The translations under genes were made by a program, and so were the position numbers. From NCBI GenBank assembly GCA_037957365.1, contig JARHVA010002005.1, forward strand, positions 1,445,501 to 1,509,500: a stretch of 64,000 bases of DNA, given 5' to 3'. Numbering within the stretch: the first letter of the stretch is position 1; every line of letters starts with the position of its first letter. Under the pieces are notes generated by a model. The model did no database searches, had not been told where the DNA came from, and saw only the letters and a program-made list of their open reading frames with translations. This document shows, one piece after another, positions 1 to 13,599 of this stretch. The stretch comes from Torreya grandis. Lineage: Eukaryota > Streptophyta > Pinopsida > Cupressales > Taxaceae.

Positions 1-329
1 TAACATTACTATATTGTAATATCTCTTATGGATTAGTGTGTGAATGATGCTTCTAATGTCATTATTTTTTTACCTTCCTTTCCATGGCTTGATTCACTAC
101 ATTTTGTAATTCCCATTACATGCCACTCTAGTATCTTTTCCATAATTACTTTTTTTTTTTAAATTCTAGCTTCTCTATTTAATTGGTTTTTAAATCATCA
201 AATGTTATCATTAAATGTCTCACTTGAGAATTACATTCGTCAATCTCAATAGATGAATCCTTAATAACATTCAATATCTTCTCAAAAATGTAAAAAATGA
301 GGTAGTGTCTTCATAGGACTAAGCTTATT
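1..329. other. AT-rich sequence, nothing recognised
   Basis: No open frame, repeat or RNA gene is supported here. Weak similarity to the neighbouring LINE-like coding relic begins only near position 330. Confidence 0.5.
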
Positions 330-2040
330 ATACCAACAACATCAAGGAAAATGAAGAGTTATGGAATACCCTACAACAAGGAAACATGGCTAATTTTATG
401 TAGTGAATTGAAGGGTAGGATGAACATGTGCCTGAGATGTTCGTGAAGGGATGGAATTACAAGTTATTATAGATTAATAAGGTCGAGATAGAGATCACAA
501 AGGACTTAATTTCCCTTGTTAAAGGTCTAAAGATGGAGATCACTAAAATCTATAAGATTGGAAGGAATTACAAGGAGAAGAAAAAATTTTGCTCGAGGGA
601 GAGGAACTCACTCCCCTACATAATGAGTTCACCTGGGAAATTTTCCCATAACCGTACAAAGAGGTGGATAAACAAATCATGATTTACATCACCCTAGAAG
701 GAAGGCATAAGGTAGCGCACCCATCTCATTTCATCTTTCTAAATTATTTTAGACATGATGTACCTATCAATATTCCTTTCTATCTTCTTCATTCCCTCGA
801 GAGTTATGTATTGGATGTCAAAAGGGGTAAGAAATTTCTCCCTCTTCATCAAGCTATAAATTTTTTAATTTTAAAATACTTAAAAGGAATTAACAAGGGC
901 CTTGAGTGTTTTCTGGCGGGTAAATACACAAGCCGATCAAGAAAGGAAGCAAGCCCCCTATGAAAATAGAAAAACATGTCTCAAAGGAAGAGAAGGAAGT
1001 TAAGATTCTAAATAATGTTAAGAAAGGGGGAATTTATACAAAAGAGAATTAGTCTACCTTGCAGGGAAGTCAAATTAAATGTAGTTTAAGGAGCAATTCA
1101 AAACCTTTGAAAGCTGGTTTAGGCAAAGAGGAGCCTCTTAACTACGAAGGTACCTCACATGAGAACCCCATGGAAATTTAGGAAGATGTAACTGAGGATA
1201 TGTATAGGGCTTATATATTCTAAAAATAAAATTAATTGTCTTCTCCTTGGAAGATAAGGAAACATGGGACAAAATATTTACTAAAGAAGCCAAGAAAAAG
1301 GGTAAAATAGAATACCCATTAGTAGTTCTTGATACAAATAATCCTAACATATATTTTGAAATAATTGGGGATTTTATTAGAAATCAAAACAAGGAGGAAA
1401 GTTGGGTGAGGAGATCAACCTTCAAAAGATGTTCATTAGGTGGCTCTTTAGGGATCACTCTACCCTCAAGGATCAAGCTAAAAAGCTAATGCATTAAGTT
1501 AACATTATAAAAAACAAAGATAATCTCTTTGATGTGAAATTTTAGTTGAAAACATATAAGGATAAGGTGTATTTATTAGAATAGGAGAATGTGGAGTAGA
1601 AAGAGAATATTTTACTACTAGTGGTGGTAAGGTCATTATCAATAACAATATTGTAGGCATTGAATCTCTTAAATACTTATTAGGTGACATGATGGATAAA
1701 ACTAAGGCATCACCCAGTAAGAATTACAAATGAAATGGGTGCCAAAAAGTGAAAGGGAAAGTCCCTCAATAGCTATTAAGCCTAGATATAGACTTGAAAA
1801 GCATGACCAGAAGTGGGACAAGGTTTTTGGAGATAAATAATAATAATTATCTTTATGTTATTTTCCTATTATTTTTGAGCTATTTTGTTTTTTATAGCCG
1901 ATGGGATTTCTATTTGTAACTCCTAGTTATATATGGGCTTCTAAGCCCTTTTATTTTTGTGGCTTCATGTATAGAGTTGGGCACCTAATTTTAAAAATAC
2001 TTTCATTTAGCAATAATAATAAAGCATTCAACATTTCTTT
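330..2040 (+). pseudogene. Unrecognised protein relic with LINE-like 3' end (copy 1)
   Basis: A broken plus-strand coding region. It is alignable by eye with 26,939-28,640, in the same order: an N-terminal block (NNIKENEELWNTL against IQELKNNDRLWEAF), a GW/AW block near 430-600, and a central block best kept in the open frame 664-963 (YITLEGRH, LNYFRHD, PFYLLHSLES). The C-terminal block is an NGC.K motif near 1,730. After about 1,850 comes a T-rich, A-tailed 3' untranslated-like stretch ending in AATAATAATAAA near 2,010-2,025. I do not recognise the protein, and no catalytic motif is visible. In the other copy it sits downstream of a LINE RNase H domain, so this is probably a 5'-truncated copy of the same LINE. 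Several stops and frame changes make it non-functional. Confidence 0.55.
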
Positions 2041-3540
2041 TATCATTACATCACTTTCTTAGCTTTATTTTTCCAAACCCACTATTGTTTTTGTTATTAT
2101 TTACAATATATTTTCCAAATCCTCTCTCTTTTGATATTTTTCTCTAAGATTTTATCCCTATATGTCATTGAGTCATTAATATTCAATTCTTGGTTTTATA
2201 ATGGTTTTTACAAATGATAATAGTTATTTTTGTTCACCTTTGTATATTTAATATCATTATCCATATAAAGTATACTTCCCTCCAACTCTTATTTTTTCTT
2301 CTTCTATGGTTTGTTTAAGAAGTGAAAAAAATTATTGTTGAATCTTTAAATTGTTTGATTGGATGAGATTATGTTTTAGTACCTTCATTTTTTGTTGCAA
2401 CTGATCTTGTGTATTATCATTTCTAACTCCTTATTTGATGTGAATTTCATTTTTTTTCCAAATAAATCTCAAAAGACTAAATTTCATTCTCCTTGTAATT
2501 TTATTTGTGCTTGTAATTTTACAATATTTTATTTAAGTTCAATAAGTTTTTCTTGCATGTTTCTTATCATAATGTCTTTTTATTCTACACATTTTTAAGA
2601 TAGAATATCCTCTCTTATAACTACAATATTTTTACTAGATCTTTCCACAATTTTCAATTTTCATTATTTATTAATATGCATGACACAAAGGTATATTATG
2701 TCCTTTCAGTCATCATTTTTTATTCCTTCACAAAAAAAATTATTTCCCAAAAAACTAGCCTACATTTTTTGCTTTCTGATTGTTTGTTAATAGAACCTAG
2801 CACTAAAAATCATTTTTATAAAATATACTAGGATGTTTGTTTTGAAAAACATATCCTCTTACAGTATTATTAGTCTCATGCCATGGAGAGAGGCTTTCCA
2901 ATAAAATAATTTTGATTAGGTGTTATTCCCTCTACATCCTCCTCAATATTAAACACATCAAAAAGTATCGTAGTGAATTGATTTTTTTTAACCCTATTAT
3001 AATTTATACATAGATTATCCCTGTCAAATTTGGTAATTTTACAATATCCATCTAGGGAGTCTTCCTTTCCAATGGGGATTTATTTTAATATAAACTAAAG
3101 CACCTCATTTTCATTGACATTTACAACCATCATGCATGATCCATATAAATTATACATAATTAGTACATCCTTCAGTTATTTGGAATTAGGAGTTAGTGTC
3201 CTACCATTTTCTTCAATTATAATTGGAGGTAGCCATATTTTTGTTGTTGCATATCTTATTTAATTTATTAACATTGGGTCCCTTTCCTCTTCATATTTAC
3301 TCTTCCCATTTCCTTTCCCATTTTTCAAACCAAACACTAATCTAGATTTATTGGTTTCCATACACATTAACTTGAATTACAACACGTATGCTAAGTTCAA
3401 ACTCTATTGATGGAGGTGTGATGTTTACTTTATATCTTGACATTCATCTACTATATCTTCAAAACCCTCAATAGTTTAAATATGTGTGAATGTAGTTTTA
3501 TATGTCATTTAATTTAGATAATATATAGTGTAATTTTTAT
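2041..3540. other. Intergenic AT-rich DNA, nothing recognised
   Basis: Homopolymer-rich sequence with one 68-codon plus-strand open frame (2,392-2,598) of low-complexity hydrophobic composition, which I take as chance. Translating 3,000-3,420 on the minus strand gives short Lys/Met-rich stretches interrupted by stops, perhaps a very old relic. Confidence 0.4.
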
Positions 3541-3549
3541 ATTTATAAA

Positions 3550-4260
3550 TTAGTTAATATCAACAATGCTTAGAATATAATTAATTAGTCTACTGAATAA
3601 TATCATGTATTGGATGATAGGCTAATATATATTAGCGTACTAGTCTACACTTATTCAATAGTAGGTGAATATATTAATGGATTATAAAAAAATATTATTG
3701 TTATTCACCTTGTATATAATACATATTAGTTGGTAGGAAAATATTATTAAGCAACTATATATAATCCATTTCCATGTAATGTATTATCCTACCGGTCAAT
3801 ACATAATAATTGTTAGGTGAATACATTACACATTAATTTCTTGCATTATCCATATTCACCTGTAGGCTAATAAGTATTATTATCCGAAGGGCTAATATTA
3901 ATAAGAAACTATTTATAAGCCATCATTATGTAATGTTTTGGCCTATTGGCCAATATATTTTCATTAGTAGGTGAATACATTTCATATTAATGGTTTGCAT
4001 TATTTATATTCACCTACAAGCTAGTAGGTAGTATTAACTAGAAGGTAAATATCAATAAACAACTATTTATAATCCCTTATTATGTAATGTTTTATCCTAC
4101 CAACTGATACAAATTTACTATTAGGATGGATTGCCTTAATCGTATTCACCTACAGGTTAATAGGTCTTATAATTCAATAGGTTAATATTAATAAACATTT
4201 ATTAATAATCCATTAATATGTCATATATTCGATTGTAGAATAATACATATTTTTTGGTAG
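3550..4260. repeat. Degenerate satellite, unit about 150 bp, about 5 copies
   Basis: The anchor ATTCACC recurs at 3,703, 3,854, 4,008 and 4,144, giving periods of 151, 154 and 136 bp. An earlier unit is recognisable from about 3,550. Each unit carries, in order, a 'ggctaataggtattat'-like block, an 'aataaacaactatttataa' block, 'tatgtaatgttttatcctac', then 'gtaggtgaatac' and the next anchor. GTAGGTGAATA and TATTCACCTAC form an 11-bp perfect inverted repeat (3,967-3,977 with 4,007-4,017), so each unit could form a cruciform or hairpin. Units differ by many substitutions and small gaps. No coding potential is apparent. Confidence 0.75.
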
Positions 4261-4824
4261 CAAAAATGCATTAAATTTAATGGATAATAGTTATACTTAG
4301 TTTATTGCCTATCGACCAACAATCTAATAAGTGATCAACATGAGAAATAAAATGTACATTTAATGTTTGTATTCTAATCAATGAAGTAAATATTAATTTT
4401 ATTTTCATAAGTTTTAGTAAATATAAATCTTTAGGTTGAAGTTTTAAGTACACATTCACATGGAATCCATTGATGGAATTCACCCTTCTAGAAGGAAATA
4501 TTAAGATAGAAAGCATTGAAAGAAGTACCGTATAGATTGAGTCATATTGTCTTGAGAAGGTAGGAATTCTTGGGGTGGTAAGAATATGGTTAGAATCATG
4601 GTTGATATTGGGCCAGAAAAGAGGATAAATAATTCAGTAGTGGAATAAAATGAAGTTCCTTAAGAAATGCAGATATTCATTTTTAAACATCATGAGAATA
4701 AGTCACATATAGATTGGAATGACATGATTTTTTCATGTTTTGATATTATATTTCAAAGGTTTTCATGTCGTGTGATATTTTGATTTTGGCTCTAAATAAA
4801 TTTGGGGTTGTCTAAATGATCAAC
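4261..4824. other. Spacer between satellite and pseudogene
   Basis: AT-rich sequence. The minus-strand open frame 4,277-4,516 has no recognisable family feature and is treated as chance. Confidence 0.4.
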
Positions 4825-6950
4825 ATGCCATTTTATATATTGGATGATGACCAACTTAAGGTGATGGCTGAAAATAATATTTTGGTAGATGGTGAAATAA
4901 AATTTGAAGGCATTTATTTTAAACTTGTCCAAATTTTGTTTAATATTTATTTAGATTACCTATGGAAGCTATAAATTTTGTATAGTTATATGTGAGTGTA
5001 AATAGTAGGAAATTTTGTTGGTTTACTAGCTAAAATCAATAAAAAGAATGACATTAATATAGATAATTTAAAAAATACATGTTTAAAATCAATTTGTGAG
5101 CTTCCACTTCCAAAATTATTCTTCACCAAAAGAAATATTGATATTTTCATGTGTATGGTTGTTTATGTTTTGAAAATTATGAAAAGGAAAAATTTGAAAT
5201 GGGCTTCATATGTTGCTACTAGATTCAAACAAAAATTACCTCAAATGTTTCAGTAGTGGATTGGGAAAATTCATTATTCATATATGTAATGGTTTTAAAT
5301 TATGGATAGACAAAATTCAAATCATCGTTTCATGTTTCAGATTAATTAATATGTTGGTATGCTTACATACCAACAGTTGGAGGTTAAGTTTCTTAAAAGA
5401 GCAAATAATAATATTTATATTAATGTAAAGGATGACGATGAAATTTTACCTATGAAACCATTGGTATGTAGAGAAAATAATACATTATAAAAATAATAAA
5501 AATGTAGTAATATAATATTTTGGTTTAAAAAATGAAGATCAGGGTGTGAATGAAGAAGTCTAAGCATTTAGTTTGGAAATCAGTAATGAACTGTAACTAT
5601 ATTTTCTAAAATTGGAAATGGAAATATATTTGTCAGAATCCTTTGGATAAATAGTACCAAGTGTACAAACTATTCAACTGGAGCACATAAAATTTCAAAG
5701 AATGTTAAATGTGGTGGAAATTATGAATGGAGATGGAAAATATCATCATATCGTCATAACAAAATACAATGGATTTATTTTTTTGATGATGTAAAGGATG
5801 TAGATGTTCTTACTTATACATTATTGACACATTAAACAAAATATATTTTACTAAAAAATGAAACTGAGGTTTGTGGAATGGAATCTATCATGAAATAGGT
5901 GGTTGTGGGAATTGATGAACAATTACTAGAAATTCCTACTAAAAATGAATACAAACATGTGAGTGACATAGAATATATAATGTATGGGGATTAAAATTTA
6001 TAATTCAATGCTGTAACTTTAGATTTATTGGATTTTATGTAGAGGATATTTTTAATTGTACATTGAATATAAAAAATTTGCTTGAGAGGATTGAACCCAA
6101 ATTGTAAGTCATGAAAGTTTATAAATATTCAAAGCTTTAAATGAGAACCTAAAAAAGTGAGTGATAATAAATGTATAATAAAAATTACTTAGTATTCCTT
6201 ATTAGGACATAATGATATGATGCACACAAAAAAATCTTGAATGACCCATACATGAAAATCAATAATTTATAAATGGAAGCAAGGGCATATGACAATTATG
6301 TTAAAATTCTTAATGAAAAGTTGAATACAATGGAGAAGGAGAAAAATTATTTGAATAAGTATATTTTTGAATTGAAAAACAATAATAATTAATTTAATAA
6401 TATAAATAATTAATTAAATGATAAGCATGATGAATAATATGGTTTATTAAAAATGTTGTTGTTAGTATCCAATCTTATAAGGACTTGAGAGATAAGTTGT
6501 TAGTTTTAATTATAAGCAAATAAAGACCATAGGATTGAAGTAAGAATGCATGAATTTTATGGATGAATATTCATGTTTGAAAAAAAATAAAAATAAATAA
6601 TTAATCTAATTTTTATCTAACACCAACTATCTTGGGAATTAATTTAGTGTACATATTGCAGCTAAACAATGTGGAATTGGGTATTGAGTCAACATTGAAT
6701 CCAACATAATCACACTATTAACATGATTTTGGATCAAGAGATAAGAATTTATGGACATATAAATTCTATATGGTTATTAATATGTTGAATACATCCTAAG
6801 TTGTTGATGAAAAAGTCCACAATGGTGTGGTAGTTGAGCACAAATCAAAGCAATCACATCTAGAGAAACATAAGGAGAAGCATATAGATAAAAACAAGGA
6901 GTAGGATAAAAAGTAGAAACATGTCAAAGAAAATTTGAGAGCAGAAAAAT
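4825..6950 (+). pseudogene. Unrecognised Lys-rich protein relic with coiled-coil segment
   Basis: Several plus-strand segments are open for longer than expected in this AT-rich DNA. The first, 4,825-4,974, starts MPFYILDDDQLKVMAENN. The second, 5,002-5,256 (84 codons), is Lys-rich and contains ICELPLPKLFFTKRNID and LKWASYVATRF. The third, near 5,700-5,840, contains YEWRWKISSYRHNK and FFDDVKDVDVL. Near 6,270-6,400 a heptad-like stretch (VKILNEKLNTMEKEKNYLNK) suggests a coiled coil, and 6,780-6,950 is a Lys/His/Glu-rich basic tail. The order resembles one long protein with charged C-terminal half, broken by stops and frameshifts. I do not recognise the family. It could be a decayed transposon ORF or a host pseudogene. 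Confidence 0.4.
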
Positions 6951-7035
6951 AAATGTACATGTTGATTTATTCTACCAAGCATAGCTTCTATGTATACATG
7001 TTACTTTTGATGGTGTTAATTGTCAAACATTTTAT

Positions 7036-7320
7036 AGTAGTACATTTGAAGGTTATCTACTATAAGGATTTACATACTATAACTTTTATACGTTTATGTA
7101 TTTATAATTTAAGTTTTAATTACAATAATAAATTTGAATTTTATCTAATGTTTGACTTCTTAAAAAAATAATTTCAATTATAAATTTTATTTACAGTAGT
7201 ACATTTTGATGGTCATCTACTGAAAGGACTTCCACTATAGTTTTTAGGTGTTTATGATATAAATTTTATTTATAGTAGTACATTTAAAGGCTATCTAATG
7301 CTTTAATTCTTAAAATGTTT
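7036..7320. repeat. Three degenerate direct repeats
   Basis: A block beginning AGTAGTACATTTGAAGGTTA recurs at 7,036, 7,195 and 7,274, each followed by a similar 'tatctactataagga' segment. Between them 'ataaattttatttaca' is also repeated. Spacing (159 and 79 bp) is consistent with a unit of about 80 bp and one divergent middle copy. Confidence 0.55.
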
Positions 7321-9574
7321 CCTTTCAATGAATGCAACAAATATAAATGTAATATACTTTTTCACTAAATGGTATATAGTTTATGTTTATACTCTGCATT
7401 GCATCAATTATTAGTGGTGGTGTATTTTTATATAAATCAAAATAGGTATTATTTTATGACTATAATAAATGTTGTTCCATATTTACTTATGATGCTATCA
7501 TTATTTACATTTTGTTAGCATTGATAAATCGATATTCATTCAATAAAATTCTAATTGCAATGTAGTAATAGATTAAATTATCAATATACACCATTGAATT
7601 AGTACACTAAGTTTATTGAAATATTAATTTTACAAATAATTGGAAATAATAAATTTTGGATAATGATGCTTCATTCACAAGGAATTCAATCTTATTTTTC
7701 AAGAATAATTTCATAAATTATGTGTCACCATTTAACATACAATGATCTATCCCTAGCTTTGGATGCATCTTTTTTATTCACCCAATATTTGGATTTGGTG
7801 TAATATTATAAACCAGTTAAGCTGAAACTTATGCACTTAGGATATCTATTATTTAAAAATGTCAAACAATACTTTCCAATCTGCCCTAGTGACTAAAATG
7901 TTTGAAACTAGCAAATTTGATAATTTGAAACAAGTAATGGACAATATGAATAAAAACGATTGGAAAAGTCCCAACTTGTCAAATTTTGGATTCTTGAATG
8001 TGGATAAGAGTTGTAAAAGTCTATTTTTACCTTTGTGTAAAATATGACCCTTTGACTGTGTCACCATGGGATCATCACCTACATCAATCATGCACTAGAC
8101 AAAATCTTTGGTCTTTTACCATCATACTTATCATGTTATGTTGATCATGTCATGCACTAATTTTTAGGTTTTTTAACTTTTTGGGTTTGTGTCCCACTAG
8201 ATGTTATGTCTTCTTATACTTGTATTTATATAAATCAGAGGACAAAAATTCATGATTTTATTCTTCAATGTCTTTGACCTAGGTTTCCATAAGATGTTAG
8301 AGAAAAATATAAGTGAAGAATTACTTGGGTCAAGCATCCACCAAGGTGGAGTTACAATTATGTATCTTGCATGTCATAATAAAACCCCTCATAGTTCATG
8401 TATAGTTTGAATGGAGAATTTGAGAGAATAATATCTATATTCTCTCCTTATGTATGAGATGAAACTATATGCACATTTTCCTAGGTCAATTTTGGTATAA
8501 AATGCAAGTGTTTGAGTAGAGATAGATTAATGCAAAGTGTGCCTAGAATTGAAGTGGAAAAATAGATGAAACTTGTGTGGAACCTCAATAGTAATTATTT
8601 CATATAATTTATGGATTAAAATAAGAAATACCCCTCTAAATATTATTTTCAATGCTTAAATGATTTGTATAGATAGGATTCTTATGATTTAAATTAAATA
8701 TTTATCATCACACAAAATCTAATAAGAGAAACCAACTAAAACCAAAAAATGGATCCCATGATGTGACCATGGGAATAAGGTCTCAAAAATATAAAAAAGA
8801 TAGGATAAATGGAAGAACATTATTATAAGGAAGTATCAAGTAAAAATAGACAACAGAGAGAGAAAAAAAGCTCATGAACATAATAGAAACATGACAAAAT
8901 TAAAAATATAATAAAATAAGACTAGGAGATAACACAAAGAAGAATAAAGATAAATAAGAGCCCAAAAAACCCCAACTCAAGGTGATGACCCATATACACA
9001 AAATAGTGCTCAAAATATTGTAAAAAGAAGGATTATACAAAAATTAAGTGTTTACATAATGCCCCTTATTTAACATGCATATGTGAGTATTGCATACATG
9101 CATCAAAATAATACATAAATAAAATGTGTCCCTTGGATTACCATAGAAGAATATGAGCAATATTGTATGAAATGCATCCATCCATACCTTTTGTAAATTT
9201 GAAAACTTTAGGATCGATGTCAACAATGGCCAATTGCCAATAATTAATCGATGCCATGTCTTGATCATGGTAAATATTTGAAAAAATGAAATTGAATTTT
9301 AAAATTTAAAATAGGAGCATAGGAACAAATACACCTAATTTTTATTTTTCCTAAATGTATGTACAACATGAAAAATAATGTTCATATTCAGATTATTTGA
9401 CTTTAAAACTTTTTTATACAAGTGTTAAATCATAGGTAACACTTATTTGGGAGTTTTTAGGAACCCAATTCACTTATTGATCAAGGAATTTGATTAAATT
9501 TCTCTTTGGAGAGTCCCAACTATTTATTAGCAATATTCTCACTATGCAGAATGAAAAAATGTTTAGGTGGATGT
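7321..9574. other. Retroelement-like intergenic DNA without recognised domains
   Basis: No protein domain was recognised on either strand. Opposite open frames at 7,849-8,091 (minus) and 7,859-8,047 (plus) overlap almost completely, so at most one can be real, and neither resembles a known family. The stretch directly left of the LTR at 9,575 should be the leader or flank of that element, but no clear primer site is seen. Confidence 0.35.
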
Positions 9575-10802
9575 TGTTTACATTAGAATTAATTATGAAT
9601 TAAAATTAATTCTAATTACAAATGTAAATTATTAAAATATGATATAGGATGTTAAATAAAACATGATACAGTAAATATAGAGATCTAAAAAATTTACAGA
9701 AGTTGTAAATTACTAAAAATGAAAACTAGAGATAGGGTTAGAGAATTATCCTTGCAAACAAATTAATTTAAATTATGTTGATTTTTTATGAGTTTTGACT
9801 ACTTTAAATAACCTATAAACATAGATGCATCATAAAACAATGCTTTCATGTATTTTGGGACAAGGCCAAAGAAAGTGGATAAGGTCACACTGCACGGTTG
9901 TTTGTTACTACAATTTTATCCAGATAGACTATGAACTAGATACAAAAATATGGGCTTGTTTACTTGTGTTTGTATATGACTTGTATCTGCATGGATTTTA
10001 ATTTTATGTGTGAAATATAAGTAAAATCAATTCCCTAGTCCTACAAAATCACAAAAAAATATCAAATGTTAAAGGGGAAAACATAAGGGATGTGGTAATG
10101 GCCAAACTATCCTTAGAAATCCCCTTGTTGACTGAGTATTTCCTACATATCTTAAAGGCATTACACTATTGCAATTGTCCCTTTAGGGAAGAACATGTGA
10201 ATGTAACTAGTAATATTTGATTATAATGATTGAAAAATTATGCCTTTAACCTAAAATAAAAGAATGTTAGACTTGGCTAGAGACTATGGTATTGCATAAA
10301 AATTTCAATAGGAATCTTTACTCAGAAGATAGATGCTTTTGAAATCATAAAAGAGATGCTTTCGTCAGTAAGAGTTAGGTAGGTTCAAGTGTGACCCTTG
10401 ATGTGATTTTTTAGAAAAATATTTTGAATGTTTCTAATAATCGACCTATTGGTTTATACAGTAAATTCATTATGAAGTGTGTCATTTTTCAAATATGATT
10501 ACTATAACACTATAGATAAGGCCACACTACTGGATAAGGCCATAATGCACCCTTGTTTTCCCTGTGTGCCCTTTTATATAAGGAATAAAGGCTTCTAAAA
10601 CCAAAGTGGTAGTTAAGTGTATTCTAAATAGGGTTAAGTAGAGATAAATCAGGGAATTTTAGGATATATGCATAATAATTGTGAGACTTTGAAGGCGTAC
10701 TTAGAGATTTTGGGTTATTAGAATGGTGAATTGACCAAATAAGGTAAAGGTGTTAAGAACAAGCATTGTCAAATATTTATTGATTAAATTTTAGTGTCTA
10801 CA
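9575..10802 (-). mobile_element. LTR (subfamily A), 3' LTR of minus-strand gag-pro element 1
   Basis: Read on the minus strand it begins TGTAGACACT and ends TAAACA, the same termini as the other LTRs here. It aligns along its whole length with 45,579-46,785. Adjacent at its 5' edge is the G-rich tract AAATGGGGTAAAA (10,803-10,815 on the minus strand), as expected for a polypurine tract next to a 3' LTR. Inside, near 10,110-10,190, is the box shared with the other LTRs ('gagtatttcctacatat' and downstream bases). Confidence 0.65.
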
Positions 10803-11572
10803 TTTTACCCCATTTTATTTTAGTGATTCATAAAATTACTATAGTAAAGGCAATGTGATCCTCGAGTGTGTATACACACTTTATCTTTGTCATGGAGATA
10901 TACATGCCCCCTAGTTGAGGCATGTGGAGAAGTGTTGAACATGTGGAAAATTGAGAATGATCAATTATCAATTGGAATAATCAATGAAGATGATTGAGTT
11001 GGAATAATTATATGATCTAACCCTCGTAGAAAAATATATAATGATTTTGAAGGAGTGGGAACCAAAAAATTGGTTCACTAAAGTACAGCCAAGATGTGGA
11101 ATGTCACTAAGCCCACACATGGATCACTTGATGAATTGAAAATAATAAGTGTTAACTAGTATATGGATTGTTAAAGTGTAATCAATGCATGGAGCATCAC
11201 TAATATCATTTGTGGTCCACTTTTAAAAGATGAATCACATTATTGTATACAGATCTATATTTGAACTATAAATTCTTAAAATTTTGATACTTGAAAAAGA
11301 TAAATCTAAATTTTTTAAATTAGTAGATTGGACATGAATGCATATCATGCCCCCTATAATGTGAAGAGTGATAATTTGATATTTTTAAAACTTTGAAAAT
11401 CTTGTAGTCATATTCACACAAGTATTTTTGTGCTCAAGTAACTGTAAGAATGGAGTGCATAAGCAATTTGAATGCCCCCAAAATATAAAAATTCTAATTT
11501 TGCATATTTTAAACTATCAAACCTAGAATGTATTTCTTGTAAAAGCTTAGAGATAAGCCCATTATGATGCCC

Positions 11573-11619
11573 TATTTTGAGATGAGGGGAATTTCCTACA
11601 AATCACTTGTCTCAAAATA
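11573..11619 (-). promoter_or_regulatory. Conserved stem-loop next to G-rich motif (copy in element 1)
   Basis: TATTTTGAGA (11,573-11,582) pairs perfectly with TCTCAAAATA (11,610-11,619). Adjacent on the plus strand is 'atgccct', the complement of the G-rich GGGCAT motif. The same arrangement occurs near 29,590, 46,960, 57,930 and 62,290. Confidence 0.5.
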
Positions 11620-13238
11620 ACAAGTGAGAGAAGTTTTGAAAGATGTAATCAAGTGCTAGCATGAAAATTTTTGGAATTGTATTAGAATATAAAAGATGTA
11701 ACATTGAAGTGTATTAAAAGTTTAGATATTGTAATGCATCATTGTAAGTGAATAAAGTAATTAAGCTGTGTATTAAGCATGTAAATAACTTGTAAGTCTT
11801 GCATATGTATTGTGAGCGTAATATTAAATAGATAAAGCATTGTTGCACATAATTAGTATGTGCATGATATGTATCATGGCATCATAGATGTATTTAATTA
11901 GATACTTAGTAGTACATGATAGACAGCATGACACCATAGTAGCAAGTAATGAACATATAAGCAAAGTCACACAATGTCACACAAGAAGATATAAATGTTG
12001 AATATAAGGAACATGTAAAATGTCACATAGAGTTATAAAATCTTGCATAAATGTAAGAAATAGGGCTAAAAGGATGAATACAAGGGACAAGTGCATATTT
12101 TACAAACATAGAAGGCCAATGGTCTCACACACAAGACACAATAATGTCATTTAAGCATGAGGGTGTATGTCGAAGATACATTAGGCCAAGGGCCACATAA
12201 AATAAGAACATTAAAGCATATGATGGAATGAAACAATAATATTTAATAAGAATATAAAAAAAAATTAGCATATTTTGATAACATGTGTCTATGTATAATG
12301 TTTAGTGAATATCATATTCATCATGATACATGTAAAGTATTTAGTGAAAAAGAGACATATATTTTCATTATAGCTCAACATGGAAAAGAGGTTTTAGATA
12401 AATAAAGCATGTAAGAGTGTTCATATAGTATAATGGCGTGCCCACAACTAAGTAAGGTTCTTGGGTAGAAGGCTATCCAAACATAAAAACCATGGAGAAT
12501 TATGCTTTAAGTTTGAAATATGACAATTATTTGAGTATGATTTCTATTATGTGATAAGAAAACCTATTGAATAAGTGCAAGTGATGGTGTTATAATTAGA
12601 ATCAGATATGTAAAATTCATAAAGACGATACCATAATAGAGGATGAGGGTGTAGTGCATTATTGTCTAAATGGTGTGGTGTTATCCTAATTGATTGTATG
12701 CAAGATTTTCGATCAATAAAGTTCTTTTGTGTTATGAATATTTGTTGTTTTTGTAGAAATTTGTCATGTTGCACACTCAAATACCTTTTTAGAAGCATTA
12801 TGTATTGAAAATGTAATGAAATATTTTATGCAATGTACAAAAAGATAGATGACATATGCAAATATGTAACCTAGTAATATGAAAGTATGCCTACAGTTCT
12901 TGGATTGGATTTTTTTGCAAATATTTTGATGTTTTTGTACTTTTTCAAAATCTATGAATGTTTTTGTGTTTTTTACATATTTTTAAAGTAAATCATGCAT
13001 AAATTAAACTTTAAAGAGCTTTGAAAAACATATTAAGTAATAAATTTTTGAAATTAAAGGAGAGGGAGATTCAAACAACCCTCAACAAAATTCTAAAGCA
13101 AAGAATGACAAGGTAAGAAGGAAGGCAAGCAAGGTGCCCCCAATGTAAAGTATATCTATATGGAAAACATGGACATGTAATCCCATGTGAAATTAGATAG
13201 ATGTGAGTGTGAAAGTATAAATGAGAGGTAAATCATGA

Positions 13239-13240
<2 letters not shown>

Positions 13241-13282
<42 letters not shown>
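13241..13282. repeat. (AT)21 microsatellite
   Basis: Uninterrupted dinucleotide run of 42 bp. Confidence 0.98.
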
Positions 13283-13285
<3 letters not shown>

Positions 13286-13599
13286 AAAGGGTTACATTGA
13301 AAGCTTAGTAATATAGTTATCTTTGGTTGTTTAAATTAGGTTGAAAAAGATAAGGGAGTAAGTGCCCTAAAATTAAAATAGATCTAAGGGATTTTTAAAA
13401 AGGGATTAGATGTACAAAAATAATCAACCAAAAAGCAAAGATCAAATAAACTATCTACACGTAGGTACTAGGCAAGTAAGCTAATTAAGGTCATTACCTT
13501 AAACATGTTTCTAACCAATTATCTCATTGATAAGATGCTCATATGTGTATCCAACTATTTGATATGAAGGATAAATCTCTTATGCAATATAACCTGTGC

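Larger units (their letters stand above)
10803..13599 (-). mobile_element. 3' internal non-coding part of minus-strand element 1
   Basis: This lies between the 3' LTR and the end of the gag-protease reading frame. It resembles 28,677-30,980 and 46,786-49,385 in general layout: polypurine tract, GGGGGCAT-type motifs (minus strand, near 11,350, 11,470 and 11,567), a conserved hairpin, then long AT-rich sequence. I looked for reverse transcriptase, RNase H and integrase signatures on the minus strand and recognised none. The minus open frame 12,547-12,798 has no family features. Confidence 0.5.

Noticed and set aside
7849..8091. Two opposed open frames covering the same bases
   Set aside because: Only one could be real, and neither resembles a known protein or recurs elsewhere in the window.
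13241..13282. AT run as a replication origin or matrix attachment site
   Set aside because: A simple microsatellite in AT-rich DNA; nothing specific supports either role.
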